From a virus: a stretch of DNA of 64,000 bases. The stretch spans positions 1 through 64,000 of IMG/VR virus record IMGVR_UViG_3300020720_000005. One strand, given 5' to 3'. The notes under the pieces were generated by a model, which ran no database searches, was not told the DNA's origin, and was given only the letters and a program-made list of their open reading frames with translations. The translations under genes were made by a program, and so were the position numbers. Within the stretch, counting starts at the first letter, position 1; each line of letters begins with the position of its first letter. Of this stretch, positions 21,751 to 28,843 are shown in pieces.

Positions 21751-21951
21751 ATGATTAATTTAGAGAACTATCAGTCCAAGGGTTTGCCACTATACAAAGG
21801 TATCCCGATCGAAAACCTAACAGAAGTTCAGGCGCATTTCCGTAAAAACATTCGTGGAATTCGCTATATATTTCGTGGTCCTCGTTTTGATAGCATGCGT
21901 TGCTCCACTCGTAAGAAACACGCACATTCGTTTGACATTTATAGGAAATAA
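21751..21951 (+). CDS. Hypothetical basic small protein
   Basis: A 66-residue basic protein (IRGIRYIFRGPRFDSMRCSTRKK). A GGAG ribosome binding site lies within the end of the preceding gene and the stop-to-start distance is one base. The arginine-rich C-terminus suggests nucleic-acid binding. No family recognised. Confidence 0.58.
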   Translation: MINLENYQSKGLPLYKGIPIENLTEVQAHFRKNIRGIRYIFRGPRFDSMRCSTRKKHAHSFDIYRK

Positions 21952-21952
21952 T

Positions 21953-22114
21953 ATGGACACTCTGCAACAAATTGAAACTCGCGCATTCCTGGAACTCATT
22001 GAAGTAATGAAGAAACTAGAGATCGATCTAGGTATCGCCAATCATCAGTTGGAAATGGCTCGTGATCGTATTGCTCAACTAGAATCTGAAGTCTATGGAG
22101 GAACTACCCAATGA
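21953..22114 (+). CDS. Small coiled-coil protein
   Basis: A 53-residue, almost entirely helical protein with a heptad pattern (LELIEVMKKLEIDLGIANHQLEMARDR split over about 15-43). It probably dimerises. It begins one base after the previous stop and overlaps the next ATG. Function unknown. Confidence 0.55.
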   Translation: MDTLQQIETRAFLELIEVMKKLEIDLGIANHQLEMARDRIAQLESEVYGGTTQ

Positions 22115-22242
22115 AGGTAAAGAAACTAATCAAGAAGATGTACAGAGCAATTCTCCGCTCCGATAAGCCAGCCGAGAAGAAATTCTATCTAAAGATCCTA
22201 AAGAAATCCCTCAAGCATAAGCATACGGAAGCAGTGCAATGA
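22111..22242 (+). CDS. Very basic 43-residue protein
   Basis: A 43-codon ORF (MKVKKLIKKMYRAILRSDK, ending KHKHTEAVQ) with overlapping ATGA junctions at both ends. These couplings support it as a real gene despite its size. More than a third of the residues are lysine, arginine or histidine, which suggests RNA or DNA binding. Confidence 0.55.
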   Translation: MKVKKLIKKMYRAILRSDKPAEKKFYLKILKKSLKHKHTEAVQ

Positions 22243-22487
22243 CCACATTCACTACCGAAGATCGCATCAAAGCCACTAGCCAACACTACGCCATTCTTAC
22301 TCTATCCGAGAAGTTTGTTGATGTAGTGGGTTATATTAAAGAACATAATCTACCCTATGAGGTTCATGCCAATCGCACTAGGTTTTGGGTTCCTGAGGAA
22401 TTGCTTTCAGAATTCGTTAGTACCTATGGTGGCTACTGTGACTTTGTTCCATTCGATCAAAACCTAATGACAGGACAACCAGAATGA
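22239..22487 (+). CDS. Hypothetical small protein
   Basis: An 82-residue acidic protein of mixed alpha/beta appearance (VVGYIKEHNLPYEVHANRTRFWVPEE). ATGA overlaps on both sides place it in a continuous chain of small genes. No family recognised. Confidence 0.6.
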   Translation: MTTFTTEDRIKATSQHYAILTLSEKFVDVVGYIKEHNLPYEVHANRTRFWVPEELLSEFVSTYGGYCDFVPFDQNLMTGQPE

Positions 22488-22714
22488 AAACCATCTCCGA
22501 TCTTATTATAGAATTACACGATCTTGCAAGAAACCAACCAGATATGCGAACTGATATCGCCATACGAAATATAGCAAATGAACTGGCTCGTATCGGAAAT
22601 GAACAGCATGAGAACTTACTTGCTGGGGATAAGATTATGTCAGACAAAGGATATTCCCTATCCACTCACGAGAAGCAAGCAGAATTCGCTCGGAAACGTA
22701 ATTATGACTACTGA
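22484..22714 (+). CDS. Hypothetical small helical protein
   Basis: A 76-residue protein with a helical N-terminal half (MKTISDLIIELHDLARNQ, then DIAIRNIANELARIGNEQ). It overlaps the previous gene by 4 bp and the next by 11 bp. Function unknown. Confidence 0.58.
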   Translation: MKTISDLIIELHDLARNQPDMRTDIAIRNIANELARIGNEQHENLLAGDKIMSDKGYSLSTHEKQAEFARKRNYDY

Positions 22715-22808
22715 TGACCTATTCTGGCTGGCATTAACTATTATAATGACACCAATATCAAGTCTACTCTGTTGCTGGTTAGGAATATTACTACAGGGGA
22801 AGAAATGA
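22704..22808 (+). CDS. 34-residue single-span membrane protein
   Basis: A short ORF (MTTDDLFWLALTIIMTP, ending LLCCWLGILLQGKK) that is almost wholly one hydrophobic helix with a basic C-terminus. It overlaps the genes on both sides. It could be a membrane toxin-like or holin-like effector; unknown. Confidence 0.5.
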   Translation: MTTDDLFWLALTIIMTPISSLLCCWLGILLQGKK

Positions 22809-22981
22809 TTCTTGAACACTCCAAAGATCCCGTATCAGCCAAGTGGAATGGTGACAAATGGGACATAGGCGAAAGAATCAAGTATCGCTGGATTGATAAA
22901 GATAGAACTGCTCGTAGCGAATGGTTCTATGATATAAATGAAGCATTAAACTGGATAAAAGAATATGATGAATCAAAGTGA
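22805..22981 (+). CDS. Hypothetical small protein
   Basis: A 58-residue protein, rich in tryptophan (AKWNGDKWDIGERIKYRW). The ATGA overlap at 22805 is preferred over an upstream in-frame ATG at 22772, which would lie inside the preceding gene. No family recognised. Confidence 0.55.
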   Translation: MILEHSKDPVSAKWNGDKWDIGERIKYRWIDKDRTARSEWFYDINEALNWIKEYDESK

Positions 22982-23126
22982 AAAATACGCAGGGATCTGC
23001 TTTATGCTATTGATATTTGGTATAGGTTTTATGGCTTGGAAAGCGCAAGATATGAGACAAAATTGTCGTATGGAAGCAATGAAAGCCAATAGAACAGCCG
23101 AGGATATAGTAAAGATATGTCCATGA
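22968..23126 (+). CDS. Small membrane-anchored protein
   Basis: A 52-residue protein with one transmembrane helix (about residues 7-24, YAGICFMLLIFGIGFMAW) and a soluble charged tail with two cysteines. It overlaps both neighbours (14 bp and 4 bp). Function unknown. Confidence 0.52.
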   Translation: MNQSEKYAGICFMLLIFGIGFMAWKAQDMRQNCRMEAMKANRTAEDIVKICP

Positions 23127-23293
23127 AAAAAATACTGTCCGATACCATCAATGGAAAGCCATATCTGGGAGTAGAGGTAGACGATAAAATGCTGAAGTTA
23201 TCGCTATTACAATATCAGCCAGACTGGAAATTTACTATGGATAAGAGAGTGATACCGCAGTTAATCGAATTTTTACAGGAATCAATAAAGTGA
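23123..23293 (+). CDS. Hypothetical small protein
   Basis: A 56-residue protein (MKKILSDTINGKPYLGVEVD start) whose ATG overlaps the preceding stop (ATGA). Alpha/beta, no recognisable motif. Last gene of the coupled chain that begins at 21546. Confidence 0.52.
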   Translation: MKKILSDTINGKPYLGVEVDDKMLKLSLLQYQPDWKFTMDKRVIPQLIEFLQESIK

Positions 23294-23360
23294 TATCGGT
23301 ATCATCGCATGGGGCTAAAAACTGATCCTATCTTGATACCCTTGTCTTTCCACAATCGCC

Positions 23361-23657
23361 ATGCCAACTAAACGCATTCGAAAATATCCCGAGAAGAAAT
23401 GCCCCACATGCTCTAAGTTATTCACTAAGCAGGGAAAGTATTGCTGTCGTGCGTGCGGTAACTCTCGTGTATTTACCCCTACCTATAAAGCAAAGGTATC
23501 AAATGCGCTGAAGCAAAAGATGATAGATGATCCTGAATTTAAACAAAAACAGATCGCCAAGATTATGCCAGATATACCTATACCCCCACAAGTAGAATCA
23601 CCACTGGGTTTGGATCAGTTTATATCCGATGGTGACCTATGGACTGAAGCTGAATAA
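23361..23657 (+). CDS. Zinc-ribbon/treble-clef small protein
   Basis: A 98-residue basic protein with a probable zinc site CPTC-x13-CC-x2-C (KKCPTCSKLFTKQGKYCCRACG). It is followed by VFTPTYKAKVSNALKQK, which resembles the DNA-recognition modules next to HNH/NUMOD domains. A C-terminal acidic tail follows a PIPPQ stretch. It may be a DNA-binding protein or a remnant of a homing-endonuclease-like gene. Confidence 0.6.
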   Translation: MPTKRIRKYPEKKCPTCSKLFTKQGKYCCRACGNSRVFTPTYKAKVSNALKQKMIDDPEFKQKQIAKIMPDIPIPPQVESPLGLDQFISDGDLWTEAE

Positions 23658-23692
23658 CATAGTAAATTTTAGGGAAATAACATAGTAAATTT
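23653..23692 (+). repeat. 17-bp direct repeat
   Basis: AATAACATAGTAAATTT occurs at 23653-23669 and again at 23676-23692, a 23-bp period (about two helical turns). It lies at the end of a gene and 24 bp upstream of a promoter, so it may be an operator. Confidence 0.6.
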
Positions 23693-23716
23693 CTGCAAGA
23701 ATTAGATCAAATATAC

Positions 23717-23745
23717 TTGACTTGCAGCGACTTATCCCGTATAAT
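23717..23745 (+). promoter_or_regulatory. Sigma70-like promoter
   Basis: TTGACT (23717-23722), 17-bp spacer, TATAAT (23740-23745), close to consensus. It is followed only by a 12-codon ORF and a hairpin, so its product is probably a short RNA. Confidence 0.75.
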
Positions 23746-23749
23746 AACC

Positions 23750-23835
23750 ATGTCGGGTTTGATATTCCCTAATAAGATCCTGTTGTAACAAGGGTTTAGA
23801 TCCGTAGTTTATTCCCTACTATTCTGTAGGGTTAT
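23750..23835 (+). ncRNA. Putative short RNA with terminator hairpin
   Basis: About 85 nt between a strong promoter and a CCCTAC/GTAGGG hairpin (23814-23831) followed by a weak T tract. It contains only a 12-codon ORF (MSGLIFPNKILL). Read-through would continue into the next gene, which also has its own promoter. Confidence 0.38.
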
Positions 23836-23847
23836 CCAAGAAATCCC

Positions 23848-23876
23848 TTTACTTTAATTCCGATTTAGCGTATACT
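23848..23876 (+). promoter_or_regulatory. Sigma70-like promoter
   Basis: TTTACT (23848-23853), 17-bp spacer, TATACT (23871-23876), then 6 nt to an ATG. The block TATACTTACTGTATGAT is the same as at 20493. Confidence 0.78.
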
Positions 23877-23882
23877 TACTGT

Positions 23883-24161
23883 ATGATGATTGAAAAAGGA
23901 CTTAAAATGATTGTAAATCGTGGTGACGTGATTCGCTCTTACGACTTTAAACCGATGGTTGGTCGTGAGGATTGTTTTGTTGAGGGTGTTGTTGAGCGTG
24001 AGTGTACCGATCAAGGATATACTGCTTACAAGATTACCGTGACTAAAGACTCATGGTCTGACGCCACTGACAAGGGTCGTGTTGGTAAGATCGTTTATGT
24101 TCCTAAGATGGTTGCATTCATGGACTATCCAGGTCGTGTTATTAACCTATCCCGTATCTAA
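23883..24161 (+). CDS. Hypothetical small beta-rich protein
   Basis: A 92-residue protein (or 84 from the ATG at 23907, which has an AAAAAGGA ribosome binding site). From MIVNRGDVIRSYDFKP onward it is beta-rich and looks like a small barrel (GKIVYVPKMVAFMDYPGRV). If the first ATG is used the mRNA is leaderless. No family recognised. Confidence 0.6.
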   Translation: MMIEKGLKMIVNRGDVIRSYDFKPMVGREDCFVEGVVERECTDQGYTAYKITVTKDSWSDATDKGRVGKIVYVPKMVAFMDYPGRVINLSRI

Positions 24162-24175
24162 GAGGGGTCACTACT

Positions 24176-24340
24176 ATGAGGGGTTCTATACGTGCTATTA
24201 CTGGTCTTATCATCACTCTCGGTGCTGCTGGTGGTTTGGATACTGCTGCTGATCGTCAGCTTTATGTGGTCATACTCATTGCTGTCCTTGGTCTTGGTCT
24301 TATGTATAGTGGGGTATCTGCTATGAAGGAGATCCGTTAA
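24176..24340 (+). CDS. Small two-span membrane protein
   Basis: A 54-residue protein with hydrophobic segments at about 7-21 and 29-47 and a basic N-terminus (MRGSIRAITGLIITLGAAGG). An AGAGGGG purine run 10 nt upstream may be the ribosome binding site. Its stop overlaps the next ATG (TAATG). Confidence 0.58.
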   Translation: MRGSIRAITGLIITLGAAGGLDTAADRQLYVVILIAVLGLGLMYSGVSAMKEIR

Positions 24341-24555
24341 TGGCCAAGATTCGTGCTATTGTTAATGGTGTCAGTTACTATACTAACACTGCTGCATTAA
24401 AGAAACAAACCAGCAGTGCCCATACTCTGCAGAATACAGCGTTGTTTTTTGCTCTAGATAAGATGGGTAAGAATATGGGTGTTGCTACGACAGTGGTATT
24501 GTATGATGGTAAGATGCAGCACCATTCATTTGATGTCCAGTTGAGTGTCGTATAA
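24340..24555 (+). CDS. Hypothetical small protein
   Basis: A 71-residue protein (MAKIRAIVNGVSYYTNTAALKK start, ending MQHHSFDVQLSVV), alpha/beta, overlapping the membrane-protein gene by one base. No family recognised. Confidence 0.58.
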   Translation: MAKIRAIVNGVSYYTNTAALKKQTSSAHTLQNTALFFALDKMGKNMGVATTVVLYDGKMQHHSFDVQLSVV

Positions 24556-24719
24556 GGGGATAGGGGTAAATTGAAATCTATATTGAGTTGGACGGGAGTC
24601 TCTGCTACAGGACGCTATGTACGACCGACCGATTTTACCTCGGAATAACCTACAGCAATTAGAACTCACAGTCAGAAAAAAATTCCCCGAGAAAATTTTT
24701 GTTGTAAAAGGTTGCTAGA
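24556..24719 (+). other. Non-coding gap of about 160 bp
   Basis: No credible ORF. GGTAAA (about 24565) can pair with TTTACC (about 24633), and CCTCGG with the CCGAG segment near 24684-24689 is a weaker option. There is no clear promoter or T-tracted terminator. It may be a leader or small RNA. Confidence 0.3.
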
Positions 24720-24935
24720 ATGAAATTATGCTACTCAAAAAAGAAGTATTATGTTCACTTGTATAAAATGATTGAAGGCAGTGATGCTAATGGTAGGTGG
24801 AGCATGAATTACATATGCACACCTCACTTAGGTCGTGCAAGATATTATGCTAAAAAATTGAAACTAAAGCATAGACAAATAGATGTGCGTGAGCGAGGCA
24901 AAAAGCCCTATGTTTTACAAGGAAGTTGGTTATGA
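24720..24935 (+). CDS. Hypothetical basic small protein
   Basis: A 71-residue lysine/tyrosine-rich protein (KLCYSKKKYYVHLYK; GRARYYAKKLKLKHRQ). An AAAAGG purine run lies upstream of the ATG. The basic character suggests nucleic-acid binding; no family recognised. Confidence 0.55.
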   Translation: MKLCYSKKKYYVHLYKMIEGSDANGRWSMNYICTPHLGRARYYAKKLKLKHRQIDVRERGKKPYVLQGSWL

Positions 24936-25183
24936 ACGAACGAATTAAAGCATTAGCAGTCGAAGCAGACTTTATGTTATGTGAGGACGGTAACTTTTAC
25001 AGCGAAGAACAGTCACAAAAAATTACCGATGGACTACAAAAGTTCGCCGAGTCGATTGTTCAGGAATGTGCTGAACACGCACTAACCTTTAACAATAATT
25101 TACAATCACTAAATGATAAAGAAATTCGTAGTCATTCTAGTAGGGTGAGTGATTATATTAAAGACCGTATGGGAGTTGAATAA
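24932..25183 (+). CDS. Small phage protein of the MNERIK type
   Basis: An 83-residue protein starting MNERIKALAVEAD, with a helix EKFAESIV-like (KFAESIVQECAEHAL) and ending DYIKDRMGVE. This layout is very common among small T4-like and other phage proteins without an assigned function. It overlaps the previous stop as ATGA, which is why I prefer it to an ATG two codons earlier. Confidence 0.65.
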   Translation: MNERIKALAVEADFMLCEDGNFYSEEQSQKITDGLQKFAESIVQECAEHALTFNNNLQSLNDKEIRSHSSRVSDYIKDRMGVE

Positions 25184-25440
25184 TGGCATCAGTTAAAGAC
25201 TATTTTGAAGAACGTGATGCGGATAAACCTTCACCTACTTGGGTTTATGGAGATCGTATCTCTGGTCGACTAGGTAAGGTTCCAGTCATGGGTATGGTTA
25301 TTCGTGAGGATTATAATGATTCTTCTTTGGTATTATGTCATCTCGATCTCCCAGTAAAAGACGGAGACGAATATAGAGTTATTGTTCGTGTACCCAGTAG
25401 AGGAATGAAACGATTAAAGGTGTATGATGAAAAAGATTGA
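25183..25440 (+). CDS. Hypothetical small beta-rich protein
   Basis: An 85-residue protein (TWVYGDRISGRLGKVPVMGMV, DYNDSSLVLCHLDLPVKDGDEYRVI) that looks like a small SH3-type beta barrel. One-base overlap with the preceding gene. Function unknown. Confidence 0.6.
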   Translation: MASVKDYFEERDADKPSPTWVYGDRISGRLGKVPVMGMVIREDYNDSSLVLCHLDLPVKDGDEYRVIVRVPSRGMKRLKVYDEKD

Positions 25441-25621
25441 TAGATTTGCATTTGATACTAATCTAGATGTTTATGGTCTAGGTAAGGATAAAGCCAAGTG
25501 GGATGCTAGGCTAGAAGCGTATACTGAGCAGATTGTTCAGTATGTTATGTGGAAATATGGTCAGACTCGTACTGAACCGAATCTTGGTAAGTTTATTATG
25601 GATGGGCTAAAGAATGAGTGA
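25427..25621 (+). CDS. Hypothetical small protein
   Basis: A 64-residue protein (MKKIDRFAFDTNLDVYGLGK), starting in the last codons of the upstream gene. Tandem ATGs at 25424 and 25427 leave the start ambiguous by one codon. No family recognised. Confidence 0.58.
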   Translation: MKKIDRFAFDTNLDVYGLGKDKAKWDARLEAYTEQIVQYVMWKYGQTRTEPNLGKFIMDGLKNE

Positions 25622-25940
25622 TTATCATCCAGATAAGTGGGTATTGCTTAAGATAGGAGATGAGAATCTCTATAAGGTCTTTGCGTGTTGGTATGGCGGA
25701 TATGCTGGATCTGACTCGTGGCAGTTAAATAGTGGTGTAGTTTCCGTAACCCAGGAAGGATATGTTTATTCCTTTGAGGGATCGTCGGGATCCGTGTATC
25801 ATTGTCATTCGGATTCGTATGGTACTAATTTTTATGGTGGTGGCGTTCTTGATAATCTAATTAAGAAATTTGCTGATAATGGTGTGATCATTGAGATTCT
25901 AGATGAGAATGTAGATCCAATGACTTTAATTTATGAATAG
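25614..25940 (+). CDS. Hypothetical aromatic-rich protein
   Basis: A 108-residue beta-rich protein with the segments YKVFACWYGGYAGSDSWQLNSGV and YSFEGSSGSVYHCHSDSYG. No signal peptide. It overlaps its upstream neighbour by 8 bp. No family recognised. Confidence 0.6.
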   Translation: MSDYHPDKWVLLKIGDENLYKVFACWYGGYAGSDSWQLNSGVVSVTQEGYVYSFEGSSGSVYHCHSDSYGTNFYGGGVLDNLIKKFADNGVIIEILDENVDPMTLIYE

Positions 25941-25948
25941 GAAATAAA

Positions 25949-26287
25949 ATGGTTGGTCTTGAACTTGATATGGAAACAGCGAATAATATTACACGATTGA
26001 CCCTTACGGACTATCGAGATTATTTGCAGAGTGAAAATGATCGCTGGGAAGCAAACCCAAAGGATGAAGACAATCCCGATGGGTATTGGTTGCACCCACA
26101 AGATTATTCACGTAACTTTAAAACAGTGCGACGCATTAATAAACTATTGGAAGACTTCGGAGGAGAATTATATGGCCAACGTCAAGCAAGGGAATTTAGC
26201 TCGCCCACCTCAATGGTGGAAGCATCTAAGGGATTGGAAGCGTACTTTTTGGAAATCCGAAAGAGCAAAACAAAACAAAAGGATTAA
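25949..26287 (+). CDS. Hypothetical protein with overlapping C-terminal extension
   Basis: A 112-residue protein with the phage-typical organisation ITRLTLTDYRDYLQSEND ... WLHPQDYSRN ... RRINKLLEDFGGE. Related proteins, as I recall them, end near the GGE. Here about 40 further residues (LYGQRQAREF onward) run through the next gene in another frame, so the C-terminal part may be a non-conserved read-on after loss of a stop. Confidence 0.6.
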   Translation: MVGLELDMETANNITRLTLTDYRDYLQSENDRWEANPKDEDNPDGYWLHPQDYSRNFKTVRRINKLLEDFGGELYGQRQAREFSSPTSMVEASKGLEAYFLEIRKSKTKQKD

Positions 26288-26300
26288 GGATGAGTTATAG
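26172..26300 (+). CDS. Small WWKHLRDWKR-type phage protein
   Basis: A 42-residue basic protein (MANVKQGNLARPPQWWKHL, ending RIKDEL) preceded by a strong GGAGGAG ribosome binding site. The core PPQWWKHLRDWKRTFWK recurs in small T4-like phage proteins. It overlaps the preceding gene by 116 bp in a different frame and the following gene by 11 bp. Confidence 0.62.
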   Translation: MANVKQGNLARPPQWWKHLRDWKRTFWKSERAKQNKRIKDEL

Positions 26301-26577
26301 TCGGTGGAGTAATAGTTCTTGGTATACATTCTGGAACAACTCCTCAGGAGATGATAGAGACAGTCAAGTATTATCTGCATGGTATTCAATGGATGCAAAT
26401 GATTGTATTGATTGGACCTATGAAGAAATTGAAGATCTAATGAAAGAATCATTTGATGAAATTACAAAACGTATTATGATTCGATATAGAAACTGTTCTC
26501 CAGACGAAGCAGGTGAACTGCAAGAAATTATGCAACTATTTGTTTCTGATGTAAAGTCAGATTTCCCTTTACTTTAA
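26290..26577 (+). CDS. Conserved T4-like small protein (MSYSRW type)
   Basis: A 95-residue protein starting MSYSRWSNSSWYTFWN, a start I associate with small cyanophage/T4-like proteins. The C-terminal half is helical and acidic (DCIDWTYEEIEDLMKESFDEI). Its last codons overlap the next promoter, so that promoter is embedded in this gene. Confidence 0.65.
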   Translation: MSYSRWSNSSWYTFWNNSSGDDRDSQVLSAWYSMDANDCIDWTYEEIEDLMKESFDEITKRIMIRYRNCSPDEAGELQEIMQLFVSDVKSDFPLL

Positions 26578-26596
26578 TTAAGAAGTAGGGTATAAT
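26568..26596 (+). promoter_or_regulatory. Sigma70-like promoter
   Basis: TTTACT (26568-26573), 17-bp spacer, TATAAT (26591-26596), then 6 nt to the lipoprotein ATG. Confidence 0.82.
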
Positions 26597-26602
26597 AGTT
26601 GT

Positions 26603-26752
26603 ATGAAATATATTATTGTATTGTTTTTATCTGGCTGCGCAAATGTTACAATGATGGATCAGTTGCATGTTAATAATAATGCACCCAATAATTTCGTTGG
26701 CAATCCTTGTAATTTTTATGTTGGTGATTACTGTATGTGGGTCAAGAAATGA
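26603..26752 (+). CDS. Small lipoprotein, leaderless gene
   Basis: A 49-residue protein with a short signal peptide and lipobox (MKYIIVLFLSGC, lipidated cysteine at residue 12), then an Asn-rich mature part with two more cysteines. It would be anchored in the periplasmic face of a membrane. The ATG lies 6 nt after the -10 box and the signal peptide must begin here, so this is good evidence for a leaderless mRNA. Confidence 0.62.
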   Translation: MKYIIVLFLSGCANVTMMDQLHVNNNAPNNFVGNPCNFYVGDYCMWVKK

Positions 26753-26919
26753 CAGATGAAGACGCATTGATAATATACAATGAAATGGAAAAGTTCTTTG
26801 GATCTTTACCAAATTTTGAACATGAGCCAATTCAATTTGCAAATTGTGTTAAATTATTTAAATATTATAAACAGAGAGAATTAAATGGAAGATCAGAAAC
26901 TAGTATCCCTCAGCAATGA
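26749..26919 (+). CDS. Hypothetical small acidic protein
   Basis: A 56-residue protein (MTDEDALIIYNEMEKFFG start) whose ATG overlaps the lipoprotein stop (ATGA). An ATG four codons upstream is less likely. No family recognised. Confidence 0.55.
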   Translation: MTDEDALIIYNEMEKFFGSLPNFEHEPIQFANCVKLFKYYKQRELNGRSETSIPQQ

Positions 26920-27103
26920 AGTTGATAAAACCCTACATGCGTTATGTGGGAAATATGATATTAATCCTTTATCTCTTACTGGTGTAATTCTGGCTCGATT
27001 GAAAATTATTGCTGAAGCTGGAGAAGCAACAGAAGATTTTAATAAACTATTGAACCATGTTATTACAACCAATTTTACCCCACGAAAATTTACTGTACAA
27101 TGA
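26885..27103 (+). CDS. Hypothetical small helical protein
   Basis: A 72-residue helical protein (MEDQKLVSLSNEVDKTLHALC start; LTGVILARLKIIAEAG). It overlaps the preceding gene by 35 bp; an AGAGAG purine run precedes the ATG. Similar small proteins occur in T4-like phages as uncharacterised ORFs. Confidence 0.58.
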   Translation: MEDQKLVSLSNEVDKTLHALCGKYDINPLSLTGVILARLKIIAEAGEATEDFNKLLNHVITTNFTPRKFTVQ

Positions 27104-27110
27104 GAAAAAA

Positions 27111-28022
27111 ATGAAAATCGCAATTTGCTCTGACGTCCATCTTGAATTTGGACAACTTGAACTGGAAAATACAGAAAATGCTGAAGTCCTTGTTTTATCT
27201 GGTGATATTTGTACTGCTGTTGATCTTCGTGTCACCGATAGTATTTTATCTAGTGCTAAAACTGATCGCTATCTTGATTTTTTTACTGCTTGTAGTAGGA
27301 ACTTTCCTCATGTGGTTTATGTTATGGGTAATCACGAGCATTACCATGGTGACTTTGCTACTTCTGCAGGTTATCTAAGAGATGCCATGAAACAATGTGG
27401 TGATAATATTCACTTTCTTGATAAAGAAGTTTGGAAATATAAAGACCATGTGTTTATCGGTGGTACTCTCTGGACTGATATGAATGGTGAAGATGAAATG
27501 ACCATGCGCCACGTTGAGCGTCGCATGAATGACTTCCAAATTTGTAAGAATAGTTTACGTCAAGTAAATTACCGAACTAATGAACCAATTCTTGATGCTG
27601 AAGGCAATCAGGTAAAAGATGAGAATGGTGTTCCAAAATACCATGCAACATTCCATGTTCGTGACGCATACCTTTCTCCATCTGATGCAGTTGAAGACCA
27701 CAAAGCAATGTTGAAGTTTATTGAAGAAACTTACGCAGATATTCCTCCATGGAAGACTGCTGTTGTTTGTACTCACCATGCCCCAAGCAAAGGTTCTGAG
27801 CATCCACGTTATAAACACGACCAACTAATGAATGGTGCGTATAATTCTAAGTTGGATACTTTTATTATGGATCGTCCAGGAATTAAACTTTGGACTCATG
27901 GTCATACTCATGAAGACTTTGACTATATGATTAAACAATGCCGTGTTGTTTGTAATCCACGTGGATATATTAACTACGAGGATCGCGCAGATCGGTTTGA
28001 ATTGAAGGTTGTGGAGGTTTAA
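27111..28022 (+). CDS. Calcineurin-like metallophosphoesterase
   Basis: A 303-residue phosphoesterase with complete dimetal motifs: SDVHLEF (about 7-13), SGDI, GNHEHYHG (about 78-85), THHAPS and HGHTHEDF near the C-terminus. An insertion of about 60 residues in the middle (YRTNEPILDAEG...) is unusual. I start it at 27111 (AAAAAA then ATGAAAATCGC), because the motif spacing fits and the in-frame ATG at 27057 lies within the upstream gene. Substrate unknown. Confidence 0.87.
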   Translation: MKIAICSDVHLEFGQLELENTENAEVLVLSGDICTAVDLRVTDSILSSAKTDRYLDFFTACSRNFPHVVYVMGNHEHYHGDFATSAGYLRDAMKQCGDNIHFLDKEVWKYKDHVFIGGTLWTDMNGEDEMTMRHVERRMNDFQICKNSLRQVNYRTNEPILDAEGNQVKDENGVPKYHATFHVRDAYLSPSDAVEDHKAMLKFIEETYADIPPWKTAVVCTHHAPSKGSEHPRYKHDQLMNGAYNSKLDTFIMDRPGIKLWTHGHTHEDFDYMIKQCRVVCNPRGYINYEDRADRFELKVVEV

Positions 28023-28216
28023 TGAGAGACCGATGGGTATTAACTGTTGAAGAAGATCCAGAAACGGGAGATTTAATGCTCCCGTTTACTGATGAGATAC
28101 TTGCCAAATGTGGATGGCAAATTGGTGACACATTAACATGGACTGTAAAAACAAACGGATCCATTATTTTATCTAAGAAGGAAATTGACGATGCCGAAAT
28201 TCACACTGATAGCTGA
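28022..28216 (+). CDS. AbrB/MazE-like small protein
   Basis: A 64-residue protein with EEDPETGDLMLPFTDEI-LAKCGWQIGDTLTW, the swapped-hairpin look of AbrB/MazE-type DNA-binding domains that is common in T4-like phages. It may act as a transcription regulator. One-base overlap with the phosphoesterase stop. Confidence 0.62.
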   Translation: MRDRWVLTVEEDPETGDLMLPFTDEILAKCGWQIGDTLTWTVKTNGSIILSKKEIDDAEIHTDS

Positions 28217-28436
28217 ACACAATGATATGTTTGGCAGAATGCTTAGTAAAACTACTCATGAATTTGATGTAGATTATATTGGTGATGTTCTTGAAAACGT
28301 AGATTTGTTTTTACGTGGAGCAGGATTTAATCCAACTGGAACGCTTGACTATGTTGAAGAACTTGTTGAGCCAACTATGGAAGACTGGGATAAAGTTCAT
28401 TCACAACATTATTTTGATACGGAGCGAAACAAATGA
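28191..28436 (+). CDS. Hypothetical small acidic protein
   Basis: An 81-residue acidic protein (MPKFTLIAEHNDMFGRMLSK start; VLENVDLFLRGAGFNPTG). The ATG at 28191 has an AAGGAAA ribosome binding site; the TTG two codons earlier is unlikely. Similar short proteins occur beside MazG-like genes in T4-like phages. Confidence 0.6.
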   Translation: MPKFTLIAEHNDMFGRMLSKTTHEFDVDYIGDVLENVDLFLRGAGFNPTGTLDYVEELVEPTMEDWDKVHSQHYFDTERNK

Positions 28437-28807
28437 GTAAAGTATTTACAGATGTAGAAGTATTTCTATCTGCTTGTGGACAAAAACATCCAAATTTCCC
28501 AAGCGAACCAAATGAACTCTCAGATCTCTATTTAAAATTGATCGATGAAGAGTATAATGAGTTTGCAGAAGCAGTTGCAGACAATGATGACGCTGAACAA
28601 CTCGATGCTTGTTTCGATATGATGTGGGTTATCATCGGTTATATGAAAGCACGTGGTTGGGATTGCGAAACTGCGTGGGATGAGGGTGCAAAAAGCAATT
28701 TATCCAAGATTAACCCTACTACTGGTATGGTTTTTCGTCGTGAAGATGGTAAAATTCTGAAACCAGAGGGGTGGAAACCACCTAATTTTGCAAAATTCGT
28801 GAAATAA
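28433..28807 (+). CDS. MazG-like nucleotide pyrophosphohydrolase
   Basis: A 124-residue all-alpha protein with the MazG/PRA-PH acidic motif: LIDEEYNEFAEAV (E-E-x2-E, about 38-48) and later DACFDMMWVI (D-x3-D-like). Such enzymes hydrolyse NTPs or dNTPs to monophosphates. In phages they may lower (p)ppGpp or clean nucleotide pools. It overlaps the previous stop by 4 bp. Confidence 0.8.
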   Translation: MSKVFTDVEVFLSACGQKHPNFPSEPNELSDLYLKLIDEEYNEFAEAVADNDDAEQLDACFDMMWVIIGYMKARGWDCETAWDEGAKSNLSKINPTTGMVFRREDGKILKPEGWKPPNFAKFVK

Positions 28808-28808
28808 C

Positions 28809-28837
28809 TTGACTTTAATTAAAAAGTCAGGTATAAT
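28809..28837 (+). promoter_or_regulatory. Sigma70-like promoter
   Basis: TTGACT (28809-28814), 17-bp spacer, TATAAT (28832-28837), followed by 6 nt and the ATG of the nucleotidase gene. Confidence 0.83.
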
Positions 28838-28843
28838 ATTAAT

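Noticed and set aside
23653-23692. CRISPR-like repeats
   Set aside because: Only two copies with a 6-bp gap; no array or cas genes.
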